Shown: piece by piece, positions 56,166 to 63,803 of the stretch
Layout of the letters: each line of letters starts with the position of its first letter
How positions within the stretch are numbered: the stretch's first letter is position 1
Assembly: GCA_017548565.1 (NCBI GenBank)
Contig: JAFYZU010000013.1
Coordinates: 1-64,000 of the forward strand
From: Treponema sp.
Lineage (GTDB): Bacteria; Spirochaetota; Spirochaetia; Treponematales; Treponemataceae
Reading direction: 5' to 3'
DNA: 64,000 nucleotides
Translations under genes and position numbers: made by a program
Notes under the pieces: model-generated
Told to the model about the DNA's origin: nothing
The model's input: only the letters and a program-made list of their open reading frames with translations
The model's database searches: none

Positions 56166-57082
56166 ACAAAAAGACGTTTTGTTGCTTTTTCAAAAATATA
56201 GCGCAGATCTTCTTCCTGAAGCGTAGTATAAATGAAGTCAAAAGCCTTTCGTTTGTTATCTGAATCTGAATAAACCTTATTTACGATACAGGTAACATAA
56301 ATATCACGCGAAAGGACAGGACTGTTTTTAATTGAAAAACTGAGCTTTAATCCATATTCATGACCAGGTTCGAAATTATCCGATTCATTATCCGAAGATA
56401 AAACAATTCTTTCATGATCCACGTAAAGAATAGTAAGGGGCATCACTCTGTTTTCGAGCGATGAAATTTTTTTCGTTTCGTTAAAGGTAAGATAATTGCA
56501 TACCGGAATAAGCTGAATTCCTGTTCCGGCATTTTTTTCTTTTTTAGCCGATTCTACGAATTTTTCAAGATAATCCTTTGCTTTTTTCTGATTGTCGAGT
56601 GGAATTGATTTCCACACAGGTCGTAAAAAAAGAATTTCATGTTCCCAGGGAATGCACAATCTGTTTATGTCTTTTTTAGAATTATATTCAAAATAAAGAA
56701 CTGCTGAAAAATCATAATCGATTTCTTCTTCTTCATCCTTGATTCTGTCAATCTTATCAGGTAAAAGAAGAACAAGATTATCCTTTTCTGATTTCAATTC
56801 CGAGATAAAAAACAATCCTACATGATTAAAATAAAATTCAACTTTAACTGTTTTGTTTTTATATCCCTTTACAATCTGCGGAGGATTTTCAAGATATATC
56901 TTACCGTTTTTGTTTACCTTAAGATGTTCTGCTTTTAATGCAACAGGAAAAATCTGCGATGAAACAGAATGAATTTCATTTTTATCTTCATCTGCAGGAG
57001 TAATAGTTACCGGAACATTACCGTCCATTAAGTATTGTAAAACAAGTTCCCTTTCAATTCCCGAAAGTTTTTCATTCTGCAT
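56162..57082 (-). CDS. conserved hypothetical protein, possibly YcgR/PilZ-like
   Basis: The protein has about 306 residues, all soluble. The first ~140 residues are beta-rich (GKIYLENPP, KTVKVEFYFNHVGLFFIS), reminiscent of the N-terminal domain of flagellar-brake YcgR proteins. The C-terminal ~110 residues could be a degenerate PilZ fold, but I cannot find RxxxR or D/NxSxxG, so cyclic-di-GMP binding is not supported. The ATG at 57082 has GTGGGA upstream and follows the preceding stop by 2 bases; the longer GTG reading at 57094 is less likely. Confidence 0.55.
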   Translation of the reverse strand: MQNEKLSGIERELVLQYLMDGNVPVTITPADEDKNEIHSVSSQIFPVALKAEHLKVNKNGKIYLENPPQIVKGYKNKTVKVEFYFNHVGLFFISELKSEKDNLVLLLPDKIDRIKDEEEEIDYDFSAVLYFEYNSKKDINRLCIPWEHEILFLRPVWKSIPLDNQKKAKDYLEKFVESAKKEKNAGTGIQLIPVCNYLTFNETKKISSLENRVMPLTILYVDHERIVLSSDNESDNFEPGHEYGLKLSFSIKNSPVLSRDIYVTCIVNKVYSDSDNKRKAFDFIYTTLQEEDLRYIFEKATKRLFV

Positions 57083-57084
57083 GC

Positions 57085-57696
57085 TTATTCCCACCTTAAA
57101 ATATCAATCTGTTCAAAAAGATAATCAAAATCCCTTCTGGCAGAAATTTCGATATCAACATAAAAACCATCACCCGTTAAACGAACAGGCACCTGAATTA
57201 AATCAAAGCTTTCATCAAAATTTCCGATTATATATGATTTGTATCCCTTCTCTTTCTGTATATCAATCAGATTCTGCCTGAAAAAAACTGCATTAAACTT
57301 ATATGAATCAATAAAAACATTTTCCGGAATATAATCAATGCCTTTACAAAGTTCCTTGCATAAACTGTTGATATTAGTTATCAGCTTCTGCGGAATTTTA
57401 GAAACATCAAGATTTGCAAAACCGGGAATTGAAGGATAAACCGGAAGCTGGGAATCATTGATTATAGAAAGAAGCGGAGGTGTAACGGTAATTTCATTCT
57501 GTACACTTGATAAAGCCGGAACAGGATTTTTTAAAATTTCAGGATTAATTTCCTTTGACCAGATGACACTTTTGCTTCTTTCTTCAAGCGCTGCTTTAAG
57601 AGTAGAGTTTTCATCAAATGTAATTATTTTCTTGTCAGTTGAATTTTTACAGGAGATAAGCAGAAAAACAAGAAAAATATAACCCGTTTTTTTCAC
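57085..57696 (-). CDS. hypothetical lipoprotein
   Basis: A signal peptide with lipobox LLISC (Cys16) starts a 203-residue protein. No domain is recognised. The C-terminal ~90 residues are well ordered in appearance, with mixed helix and strand (NVFIDSYKFNAVFFRQNLIDIQ). It is the first gene of a pair with 56162-57082. Confidence 0.6.
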   Translation of the reverse strand: MKKTGYIFLVFLLISCKNSTDKKIITFDENSTLKAALEERSKSVIWSKEINPEILKNPVPALSSVQNEITVTPPLLSIINDSQLPVYPSIPGFANLDVSKIPQKLITNINSLCKELCKGIDYIPENVFIDSYKFNAVFFRQNLIDIQKEKGYKSYIIGNFDESFDLIQVPVRLTGDGFYVDIEISARRDFDYLFEQIDILRWE

Positions 57697-57750
57697 TATG
57701 TACTAATTATATATATAAAAATCATATTGTCAAATAGATAAAAAAAAAGA

Positions 57751-57802
57751 CTTGATGTAATCAAGCCTTTTATGGGCAGTGAGAGGATCGAACTCCCGAC
57801 AT
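57751..57802 (-). repeat. tRNA 3'-end fragment plus terminator, copy 1 (att-like)
   Basis: On the minus strand this is a tRNA 3' end (T arm with TTCGATC, acceptor CTGCCC and discriminator A) followed by a terminator (CTTGAT/ATCAAG stem, then a T tract at 57741-57748). No D arm or anticodon arm lies upstream, so it is a fragment. It is 51 of 52 identical to the copy at 57945-57996. Confidence 0.85.
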
Positions 57803-57944
57803 ACTCTTATTGGAAATCCGTTAAAAAAAATTGCGTCAGCAATTTTTTAGGATTATCCTTCAATCTGTTCCGCACGAGCGGCAGCGAGTAAGGTCGTAGA
57901 ATGTCGGGAGTGCATTTAACGATATATGTTTAAAACAAAAAAAG
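57803..57944. other. 142-base non-coding spacer between tandem att-like copies
   Basis: No gene is seen. It holds a 10-pair A/T-rich hairpin (57825-57834 / 57839-57848) and, at 57901-57911, an 11-base inverted copy of the repeat edge (ATGTCGGGAGT against ACTCCCGACAT). It looks like the remnant of an earlier integration at the same tRNA site. Confidence 0.5.
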
Positions 57945-57996
57945 CTTGATATAATCAAGCCTTTTATGGGCAGTGAGAGGATCGAACTCCCGACAT
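57945..57996 (-). repeat. tRNA 3'-end fragment plus terminator, copy 2 (left boundary of the mobile element)
   Basis: This is the second copy of the 52-base tRNA 3' end with its own CTTGAT/ATCAAG terminator stem and T7 tract (minus strand). Homology to copy 1 stops exactly after CGACAT. Since the tRNA reads on the minus strand, an element inserted here would extend to the right, with the restored full tRNA at its far end. Confidence 0.8.
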
Positions 57997-58029
57997 TCTG
58001 GGTGTAAACGGCATATATGTATATTTTGT

Positions 58030-58141
58030 TATGTTTTGTCGCAATATGTTGCCTAAAACATACACTGTCTGCCATTTTATGTCAATATTTTGTTATTGTT
58101 TGTTGAAAATATTAACAATTCATTAACAATCTATTAACAAT
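58030..58141. repeat. palindrome and three 11-base direct repeats beside the att-like copy
   Basis: A 33-base imperfect palindrome (58030-58062: TATGTTTT..GCAA / TTGC..AAAACATA) is followed by ATTAACAAT repeated at 58111, 58122 and 58133, a strict 11-base period. The last copy runs to the stop codon of the adjacent HTH gene. Such phased repeats next to a core site resemble integrase or excisionase arm sites; this is an inference. Confidence 0.55.
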
Positions 58142-58830
58142 TATACAAAAGCATTTTCATCAAAATTAGGATTTTCAAATGGATCCCAATCCTGACTAAA
58201 AATTGGATTATCTTTCTCTTTTTGATGTTTAATATATTCTTCTTTAATGAATGTTGCATAATTATGTTCATAAACATTCTTTCTGCCTGATGGAGACAAT
58301 AATCTATTATATTTTAATAAATAATCTTCTTGTTCATTTCTAGCATAGTTTTTTGTTTCATTCGGATCTTTTGGATTTCTATTAGCTAATAGTATGTCCA
58401 GGCTGATACCTATTTTCTCAGAAATATCTATTAATGATTCCAAATCAATTCTTTGATATCCTTCTTTCCAAAAAAATAGTTTAGTAGCATATTCTTCATT
58501 ATCTAATGGCTTATAGAATAAATCATCATTAGTATCATTTATTTCTGTTAAATATTGTAATTGATTGTAAATTTTACTAACTATGATTGATTGAGCTGCA
58601 TTATTGGAAGAATTGCAGTCTGTTTTACCAAATATTAACCATTCTGGTAATACATCTAAATACTGTGCCAGGATTAATACTGTTTCACCTGAAGGAATAT
58701 TATTTTTTTTCCAATATTGGACAGTACTTTTGGCAAGATGTAAATCTTGATAAAAAGTAACAAGTGCGATTTGTTTAATCTTCAAAATATAAAGAATTCT
58801 TTCATAAAAAGTTTTAGGAACTGTATTCAT
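58141..58830 (-). CDS. XRE-type HTH protein, probable element repressor
   Basis: The ATG at 58830 follows GAGGAAG; an in-frame TTG at 58848 is less likely. About 229 residues. A helix-turn-helix lies at about residues 10-60 (LVTFYQDLHLAKSTVQYWKKNNIPSGETVLILAQYLDV), followed by a second, similar stretch near 115-140 (LESLIDISEKIGISLDILL) that may be a second HTH-like domain. The C-terminus is acidic and disordered. Divergent orientation from the early genes and a palindrome between them fit a lysogeny-type repressor. There is no peptidase domain, so control would not be by LexA-like self-cleavage. Confidence 0.7.
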   Translation of the reverse strand: MNTVPKTFYERILYILKIKQIALVTFYQDLHLAKSTVQYWKKNNIPSGETVLILAQYLDVLPEWLIFGKTDCNSSNNAAQSIIVSKIYNQLQYLTEINDTNDDLFYKPLDNEEYATKLFFWKEGYQRIDLESLIDISEKIGISLDILLANRNPKDPNETKNYARNEQEDYLLKYNRLLSPSGRKNVYEHNYATFIKEEYIKHQKEKDNPIFSQDWDPFENPNFDENAFV

Positions 58831-58892
58831 TTTATAAAACTTCCTCAAATTTTATAAAAAACATAAAATTTTGCATTTTTAAGTATTATTTT

Positions 58893-58921
58893 TCGTACTT
58901 TAGTACGATATTTAGTTGACA
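58893..58921 (+). promoter_or_regulatory. palindromic operator and rightward promoter -35
   Basis: TCGTACT-TT-AGTACGA at 58893-58908 is a perfect 7+7 palindrome, and TTGACA follows at 58916-58921. The -10 is unclear in an A/T-rich stretch (58932-58948). The placement suggests the HTH protein represses both directions. Confidence 0.6.
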
Positions 58922-58985
58922 AAGCAAAATTTATATTTTAATCTATATACACAATACAACAAAGACTTACAAAGGTCTATACCGA

Positions 58986-59034
58986 CTGACATCTGGGGTG
59001 GCTACAATACCAGCATACGTGAGCCACAAGTCAG
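58986..59034 (+). promoter_or_regulatory. nested stem-loop in the leader of the early genes
   Basis: CTGAC (58986-58990) pairs with GTCAG (59030-59034), and inside it GTGGCT (58998-59003) pairs with AGCCAC (59022-59027). An A9 run and GGGAGG precede the first start codon. It may be an attenuator or a protein-binding RNA. Confidence 0.45.
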
Positions 59035-59061
59035 AAAAAAAAATATTATGGGAGGTCATCA

Positions 59062-59454
59062 ATGAATAATGATGAACTAATTATTTCTCGAATGAATGAA
59101 CTTGAAAGTCTCATTCTTCAGTTACGGCGTGAGGTAAAAGAAGTTAAAACTACTAATAACGATTCCTTACCTCATCAGAAATACTATACTTTAAAAGAAG
59201 CTTGTGCTTGGAAATTTGGGAAGGACACATCTTATTCCACTTGCTCTACAAACTATCTTTTAATGCCTTGCTGTAATACCAACTACGAAATAATTGCAGG
59301 TGTTCGTAGATGGGAGAGCAAATACATCAAAGAATGGTTAGAAATAACCGACAAGGATATAATTGCTTATGCAGAAAAATATCATGTACCACTTACTGGT
59401 CGTATTGGTGAAAAGTATTTAAAAAAATATGGAAAAAAGGAGGTTTCAGTATGA
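59062..59454 (+). CDS. small putative DNA-binding protein of the element
   Basis: The protein has 130 residues. The N-terminal ~30 residues form a heptad helix (ISRMNELESLILQLRREVKEV). A segment starting YYTLKEACAWKFGKD then resembles the winged-helix entry of excisionase/AlpA-type proteins, but with an insert containing three cysteines (STCS...MPCC). It could be a directionality factor or an early regulator. GGGAGG precedes the ATG. Confidence 0.5.
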   Translation: MNNDELIISRMNELESLILQLRREVKEVKTTNNDSLPHQKYYTLKEACAWKFGKDTSYSTCSTNYLLMPCCNTNYEIIAGVRRWESKYIKEWLEITDKDIIAYAEKYHVPLTGRIGEKYLKKYGKKEVSV

Positions 59455-59639
59455 CCAAAAACAAAAAAGTGCCTCTGAATTGCAGTTCAGAAGGCACCAG
59501 CAAATTGTTAATGATTGGCGTCAAAAACAAAAATGCAATTTCTTTATACACCAAAAAAGCTTTTAATTCTAGTCATGGTTCAAAGTATTGCATTCCTTAT
59601 CGTATACCAAGGAGTTCAGCATGGCTAGAAGTCGAATGA
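59451..59639 (+). CDS. possible 62-residue protein
   Basis: The ATG overlaps the previous stop (ATGA) and has AAGGAGG upstream, both good signs. The coding part, however, contains a strong hairpin (59469-59479 / 59486-59497, 11 pairs with one bulge). The frame ends 19 bases inside the next gene, and the peptide shows no motif. It may be a real small protein or a translated leader. Confidence 0.4.
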   Translation: MTKNKKVPLNCSSEGTSKLLMIGVKNKNAISLYTKKAFNSSHGSKYCIPYRIPRSSAWLEVE

Positions 59640-60064
59640 TCAATAAAGCTCTCATCAGCAAAGATTGCTTTCTGCAATTATCCTGTGCTACACAGCTGTT
59701 GTATTTTCATTTGTGTCTCAATGCCGATGACGATGGATTTGTTGATAATGCAATTACTCTTATCAAGCAATTACCTGTTACCGCTGCAGATTTAAAGACA
59801 TTAATTGAAAAAGGTTATGTGATACTGCTTGAGGATTATCTTTATGTCATTACACATTGGCGAATGCATAATAGGATTGATAAGAATCATTATACAGGTA
59901 CAGCTTATATTGACTATATGAAGAAGCTTTTTCTGGATGATAACAACGTATACTCATTATCTAAAGGTACAAACCTTTTTGATTTTCAGAGGAAACGAGG
60001 TTTCATCAAGGAATTAGAAGCTTCAAAACCTGAACTTATTGAGGATGAAGTAAAAAAAAACTGA
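59621..60064 (+). CDS. phage-type replication initiator, N-terminal part
   Basis: From the ATG at 59621 (AAGGAG upstream) the 147 residues resemble the N-terminal DNA-binding domain of phage replisome-organiser proteins: MARSRMINKALISKD, an LxCxxQLLYFHLCLNADDDGFV helix and THWRMHNRID. The frame stops at TGA right after an A9 run (60052-60060). A -1 slip on that run continues in frame into the next coding region, giving a ~354-residue protein of normal architecture. The two halves are therefore probably one gene, joined by frameshifting or broken by an indel. Confidence 0.65.
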   Translation: MARSRMINKALISKDCFLQLSCATQLLYFHLCLNADDDGFVDNAITLIKQLPVTAADLKTLIEKGYVILLEDYLYVITHWRMHNRIDKNHYTGTAYIDYMKKLFLDDNNVYSLSKGTNLFDFQRKRGFIKELEASKPELIEDEVKKN

Positions 60065-60067
60065 CAT

Positions 60068-60151
60068 CAAATTGTTCACAAAATGAGTTCAAAAAGAGCA
60101 CAAAATGTTCTCAAAATGTGCTCAAAAAGAACACAGAATGTGAACAAAAAG
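60068..60151. repeat. eight phased 11-base repeats inside the replication gene (candidate iterons)
   Basis: The heptamer CAAAATG/CAAAAAG, or a one-base variant, occurs at 60068, 60079, 60090, 60101, 60112, 60123, 60134 and 60145, exactly 11 bases apart each time. Eleven is not a multiple of three, so the period is set at DNA level and not by a protein repeat. Phased A tracts also predict curved DNA. A stretch of GTAAG/GTAAA-like short repeats follows at 60160-60216. Confidence 0.75.
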
Positions 60152-60687
60152 AGCCACAGTTAAGTAAAGGTAAGGTAAGTATAGGTAAGGATAGTAAAGT
60201 AAAGTTAAGTAAAGAAGACCAGACAATCCGTGCTTTCTTAGATTCTCATAATCTAAGTACAATTGATTCTCGTTACGAGAAAAAACTTTACAACTTGTTT
60301 AGAGAGAAAAATAAAGATACAGCGGATTGTGTTGGTTATTGCCAATACGTTTATGACTACCTTCATACCAGTCATAAATCTGTAGATGCTAAACTTTTCT
60401 TTACGGTAAGTCTTAAGCCAGATGTTTTAATAAGATTTCTGAATAATAAAAATGTTAAAAATCAAAAAAGAAGTGATTATTGGGATGTTTGGCCAGATAA
60501 ATGCCCTGTATGTGGAAAAAATCATTTCAAGAATCAACCAAATGGTGATTGTCCTCTTGATATGTCGAAAGAAAATTCAGCAGAAACTATAGAAGCTGCT
60601 AAAAAGATTTATGAGAAAGCTCAAGCAGAAGCAATTAGAACACTTGACTCATTTTCAAGAAATCTTAAAAAAGGAGTAATATCGTGA
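60118..60687 (+). CDS. phage-type replication initiator, C-terminal part
   Basis: If translated alone it would start at GTG 60118 with no good ribosome binding site; its frame is open upstream to the A9 run. The region has a Lys-rich linker over the iterons, a helical domain (TIRAFLDSHNLSTIDSRYEKKLYNLF...) and a possible zinc site (CPVCGKNHF...C). I regard it as the C-terminal half of the gene starting at 59621. Its stop overlaps the GTG of the next gene. Confidence 0.55.
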   Translation: MLKKNTECEQKEPQLSKGKVSIGKDSKVKLSKEDQTIRAFLDSHNLSTIDSRYEKKLYNLFREKNKDTADCVGYCQYVYDYLHTSHKSVDAKLFFTVSLKPDVLIRFLNNKNVKNQKRSDYWDVWPDKCPVCGKNHFKNQPNGDCPLDMSKENSAETIEAAKKIYEKAQAEAIRTLDSFSRNLKKGVIS

Positions 60688-61649
60688 AACATGGAATTAT
60701 TTATAACTTCTTCAAAAATTACAAAGAAGGAGACATAATAAAAATCAATCCGGCGGAAATCAAAAAGATTCCAGAATTACAGAATGTATTCAGAATTGAT
60801 TTGGATGTCAAAGACAGAATTAAAGATGATATGGCTGTTAATGGATTTTCAAAAGCTCATCCTGTCCATGTCTTCAAATGGGTGATTGCTGGGAAAGAAG
60901 TCCTTGTGCTTTGTGACGGATACACGAGGTTTACAGCAGCAACCGAACTAAATCTTGATAAGATTTACGCTCAGGTACATACATTCAAATCCATTAATGA
61001 AGCTGTGCTCTACTCTATGAAGGAGGAATTTAATAGGCGCCATACTCTGGACTGTGAATTATTCAAAAAATTCGAATTTCTTCGTCAGCAGGAAATTGAC
61101 GGACGAAAACTTACTGCAGCAGAAATGAGTGAAAGACTTAAAAAGTCTAAACGCCACATTTTTAAGCTTCAGGAAGTTTTTGCTAAATCTTCAAAAGAAC
61201 AGCTCAAAGCAATTCGTAATGGAGAAGCTTCGATTAATCAGATCTACAACCAAATTAAGAATCAGGAAAATCTTGAAGCAGAAAAACATGAAGAAGAAGC
61301 TTTGAAAATTGAAAAAGAAGAAACAGAAATTGCTGCTACCAATCTTACTGAAGAACCAACTGAATCAGACATTGAACAGAATATTCAGGAAAGGATGCAA
61401 AGTGAACTTCAGAAAAAACATCGTGAATTACAGGACAAAGAATTGGAATTAAAGCAGAAAGAAGCATTAGCATCAACAAAACTTTCTGATAAACAGATTC
61501 TTTTGATTGGTGCGAAATGTGCCTTAATACTCCAGGCTCGTGGAAAGACCACAGCCGAAATTCTTTCTGGTAATTCTTTTTCAGATTCAGTTAAAGCTTC
61601 TGAGATAAAATTCAAAGATGAAGATCTTGCATTGCTGCAAGCAATCTAA
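60684..61649 (+). CDS. ParB/Srx-fold protein
   Basis: It starts with GTG overlapping the previous stop (GTGA). The ParB-N type motif lies at residues 75-90 (LVLCDGYTRFTAATELN, with D78, G79 and R82). An HTH-like segment follows (LTAAEMSERLKKSKRHIFKLQEVF), then a long Glu/Lys coiled coil at 200-260 and a short globular end. It could serve in partition, in regulation or as a replication accessory. No ParA is visible nearby in the window. Confidence 0.7.
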   Translation: MKHGIIYNFFKNYKEGDIIKINPAEIKKIPELQNVFRIDLDVKDRIKDDMAVNGFSKAHPVHVFKWVIAGKEVLVLCDGYTRFTAATELNLDKIYAQVHTFKSINEAVLYSMKEEFNRRHTLDCELFKKFEFLRQQEIDGRKLTAAEMSERLKKSKRHIFKLQEVFAKSSKEQLKAIRNGEASINQIYNQIKNQENLEAEKHEEEALKIEKEETEIAATNLTEEPTESDIEQNIQERMQSELQKKHRELQDKELELKQKEALASTKLSDKQILLIGAKCALILQARGKTTAEILSGNSFSDSVKASEIKFKDEDLALLQAI

Positions 61650-61721
61650 TTCACATTTCACACAAAGGTAGGAGTTCAAACTTCTGCCTTTTCATTTTTA
61701 TAAAAATAAAGAGGTATAAAT

Positions 61722-63803
61722 ATGACAGATAATTTTGAAGGCTGGAGAGTTACAGCTTTAATGCGTCCAAAATATAGTTTTGGGCATAATCTTAGGTTAC
61801 CAGATTATGTTGAAACTCAAAAACATATTGATCCTACAAGACCACATGGTATTGTTTTTCATATGGGAGACGAAAGGGAAACTTTTAATAAAATCTTTGA
61901 AGATGCCATAAAGGAATACAATAATGGAAAACGTAAAGACAGACAAATAAAAGATTATTACCAAAAAGTCCTTGATGATGAGCGATGTGGTAAACATAAA
62001 AATCCAAAAGCTAATTCTAAAAGGCAGCCATTTTATGAATTTCAATATTACATTGGTCGAAGAGAATCTCATTGTCCAGATGAAAAAGCAAAAAAAGTTT
62101 TAAATATTTACCTTACCAAAATCTTTCCAAAAAGATTTCCGAATTTTATTATAACAAGTCTTGCATGGCATAATGATGAATACTCCTTCAATAGAAAAGG
62201 TGAAAGATTAGAAAGCCCATTACACTTTCATGCCCCTGGTATATTTGTTGCACATGCCCTTACTCCAGAAGAACTAAAAGAGGAAATGGAATATCGAAGA
62301 AAATGTAAAGAAATAAAAAAAGCAGAATTGGAAGCAAAAGGGATTGCATGGGATGAAGAAAAATGGAAGGAAAAAGACTGGCGAAAAGGAATGATAGAAC
62401 GCTGGGGAAAAGCACTTGAGAGAGGAATGTCATTACAAACTTCTATGTCAGCTGCTTGTAATGAAATGGGATTCTTTACAGAAAAAGGCAAAGGTACTGC
62501 TCAACAGCAGTTTGAAGAAGCTGTACGTCATGATTTGATGGATTTCTGTGAAGAAATGGGAATTAAAATAAATCGCACTAAGGGGCATAAACACAGTCAT
62601 CAGTCAAAAGAAGATTATGTTTATGAACAGAACAATATCGAATGGGATGCAGAACTTAAAGAAAAGCAGAAGGTACTCGAAGCAAAAGAGATTGCCCTTG
62701 CTAATCAGATTGATGATTTTGATTACAGAATAGAGCATCTGGAAGAAAAGGAGCAGGAACTTGAAAAGACAAAAAAGAATCTTAAGCAACAAGAAGAACA
62801 GTTAAAAAATGATTCTGATAAAATCACTGAGAGAGAACAACAGCTTGAATCAGATAAAATAAAACTTGGATTAAAAGAAAAGCAGTTAGATTCTAAGCAG
62901 AAGCTCCAGTTGGAAAAAGAAACTTATCTTTCTAATAAGGAAGAATATCTTAAAAAATTAAAAACACAACTTGATGAACAGGATTCAAAACAATCTGAAC
63001 GTGAAAAAAGAATTCAACAAGGAGAAGCCCCTCTTCTTAAAAAAGAAATGGAACTTTCCGATAGAGAGGATTCTATCACTCAGAGAGAGCTTTCTTTACA
63101 GATAGATGAAAACAAAATTAAAAATCGTGAAAAACTTGCTGATGAAAAGCTTGAATCTGCTAATAAAAAAGAAACTCATGCAGTTGAAACTTTGAATCAG
63201 GCACAGAAAGAAAAAAGTGATGCCGTTAATGCTCAGAATCAAATGCAACAACTCTTAGATGAGAACCAGAAACAAATAGATATTTTCAATTTAGAAAACC
63301 GTTCAAAAATAACTGAAATTGAAAACTGGAAGGAAGCATCTGAACAAATCAAAGATAGTGATTCCTGGATTAAAACTTCATTTGAAGAGTACAACTCTAA
63401 TCGTCATAAACCAAATGCTATAGTAGAGTTATATAATAAAGTCAAAAAAGGAATTACCGCTGTAATTACAAAAGTTAAACAAGCATATGATAAGAAACTT
63501 GATGAATTAAATGAAAGACTTTTTGGGCATAAACGCTTTTATTCTGAAGGAAGAAACATCGTTTGTGAATACAATTATGGCGAAAGTGATTTTGCAGATA
63601 TGCTTAGAGATACTCCAGTTGATAATATTCAAAAAGCCATAGACGAAACCAAGAAGCTGGGTAAAAAAACTTTTTCCGAAGTTGCAAATACAAAAGAAAA
63701 CAAGTTCGAGTTTTATGAACGATATTTTGATAAAGCTAAAACACTTACAAGAGAACGTATGTTAGAACTCGAACGTAGAAGAGAACGAGCAATAACAAGA
63801 TAA
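61722..63803 (+). CDS. MobV-type relaxase (Mob/Pre family)
   Basis: The relaxase nicks oriT and leads DNA transfer. The metal-binding motif of the MobV class is recognisable: H150-N-D-E153, then PLHFH with H168 and H170. The HIDPTRPHGIVFH segment at 35-47 matches the N-terminal family motif. Residues ~305-530 form a very long Glu/Lys/Gln coiled coil, and a further domain ends the 693-residue chain. AAGAGG lies upstream of the ATG. No coupling protein is in view, so the element probably relies on another element's transfer machinery. Confidence 0.75.
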   Translation: MTDNFEGWRVTALMRPKYSFGHNLRLPDYVETQKHIDPTRPHGIVFHMGDERETFNKIFEDAIKEYNNGKRKDRQIKDYYQKVLDDERCGKHKNPKANSKRQPFYEFQYYIGRRESHCPDEKAKKVLNIYLTKIFPKRFPNFIITSLAWHNDEYSFNRKGERLESPLHFHAPGIFVAHALTPEELKEEMEYRRKCKEIKKAELEAKGIAWDEEKWKEKDWRKGMIERWGKALERGMSLQTSMSAACNEMGFFTEKGKGTAQQQFEEAVRHDLMDFCEEMGIKINRTKGHKHSHQSKEDYVYEQNNIEWDAELKEKQKVLEAKEIALANQIDDFDYRIEHLEEKEQELEKTKKNLKQQEEQLKNDSDKITEREQQLESDKIKLGLKEKQLDSKQKLQLEKETYLSNKEEYLKKLKTQLDEQDSKQSEREKRIQQGEAPLLKKEMELSDREDSITQRELSLQIDENKIKNREKLADEKLESANKKETHAVETLNQAQKEKSDAVNAQNQMQQLLDENQKQIDIFNLENRSKITEIENWKEASEQIKDSDSWIKTSFEEYNSNRHKPNAIVELYNKVKKGITAVITKVKQAYDKKLDELNERLFGHKRFYSEGRNIVCEYNYGESDFADMLRDTPVDNIQKAIDETKKLGKKTFSEVANTKENKFEFYERYFDKAKTLTRERMLELERRRERAITR

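Noticed and set aside
57860-58075. Minus-strand 71-codon frame in the att-like region
   Set aside because: It reads through a tRNA 3' fragment and its terminator; no ribosome binding site.
60068-60151. Regular short repeats that might be read as a CRISPR array
   Set aside because: The period is 11 bases with no spacer-sized gaps, the repeats are degenerate and lie inside a coding region, and no cas gene is near. Iterons fit better.
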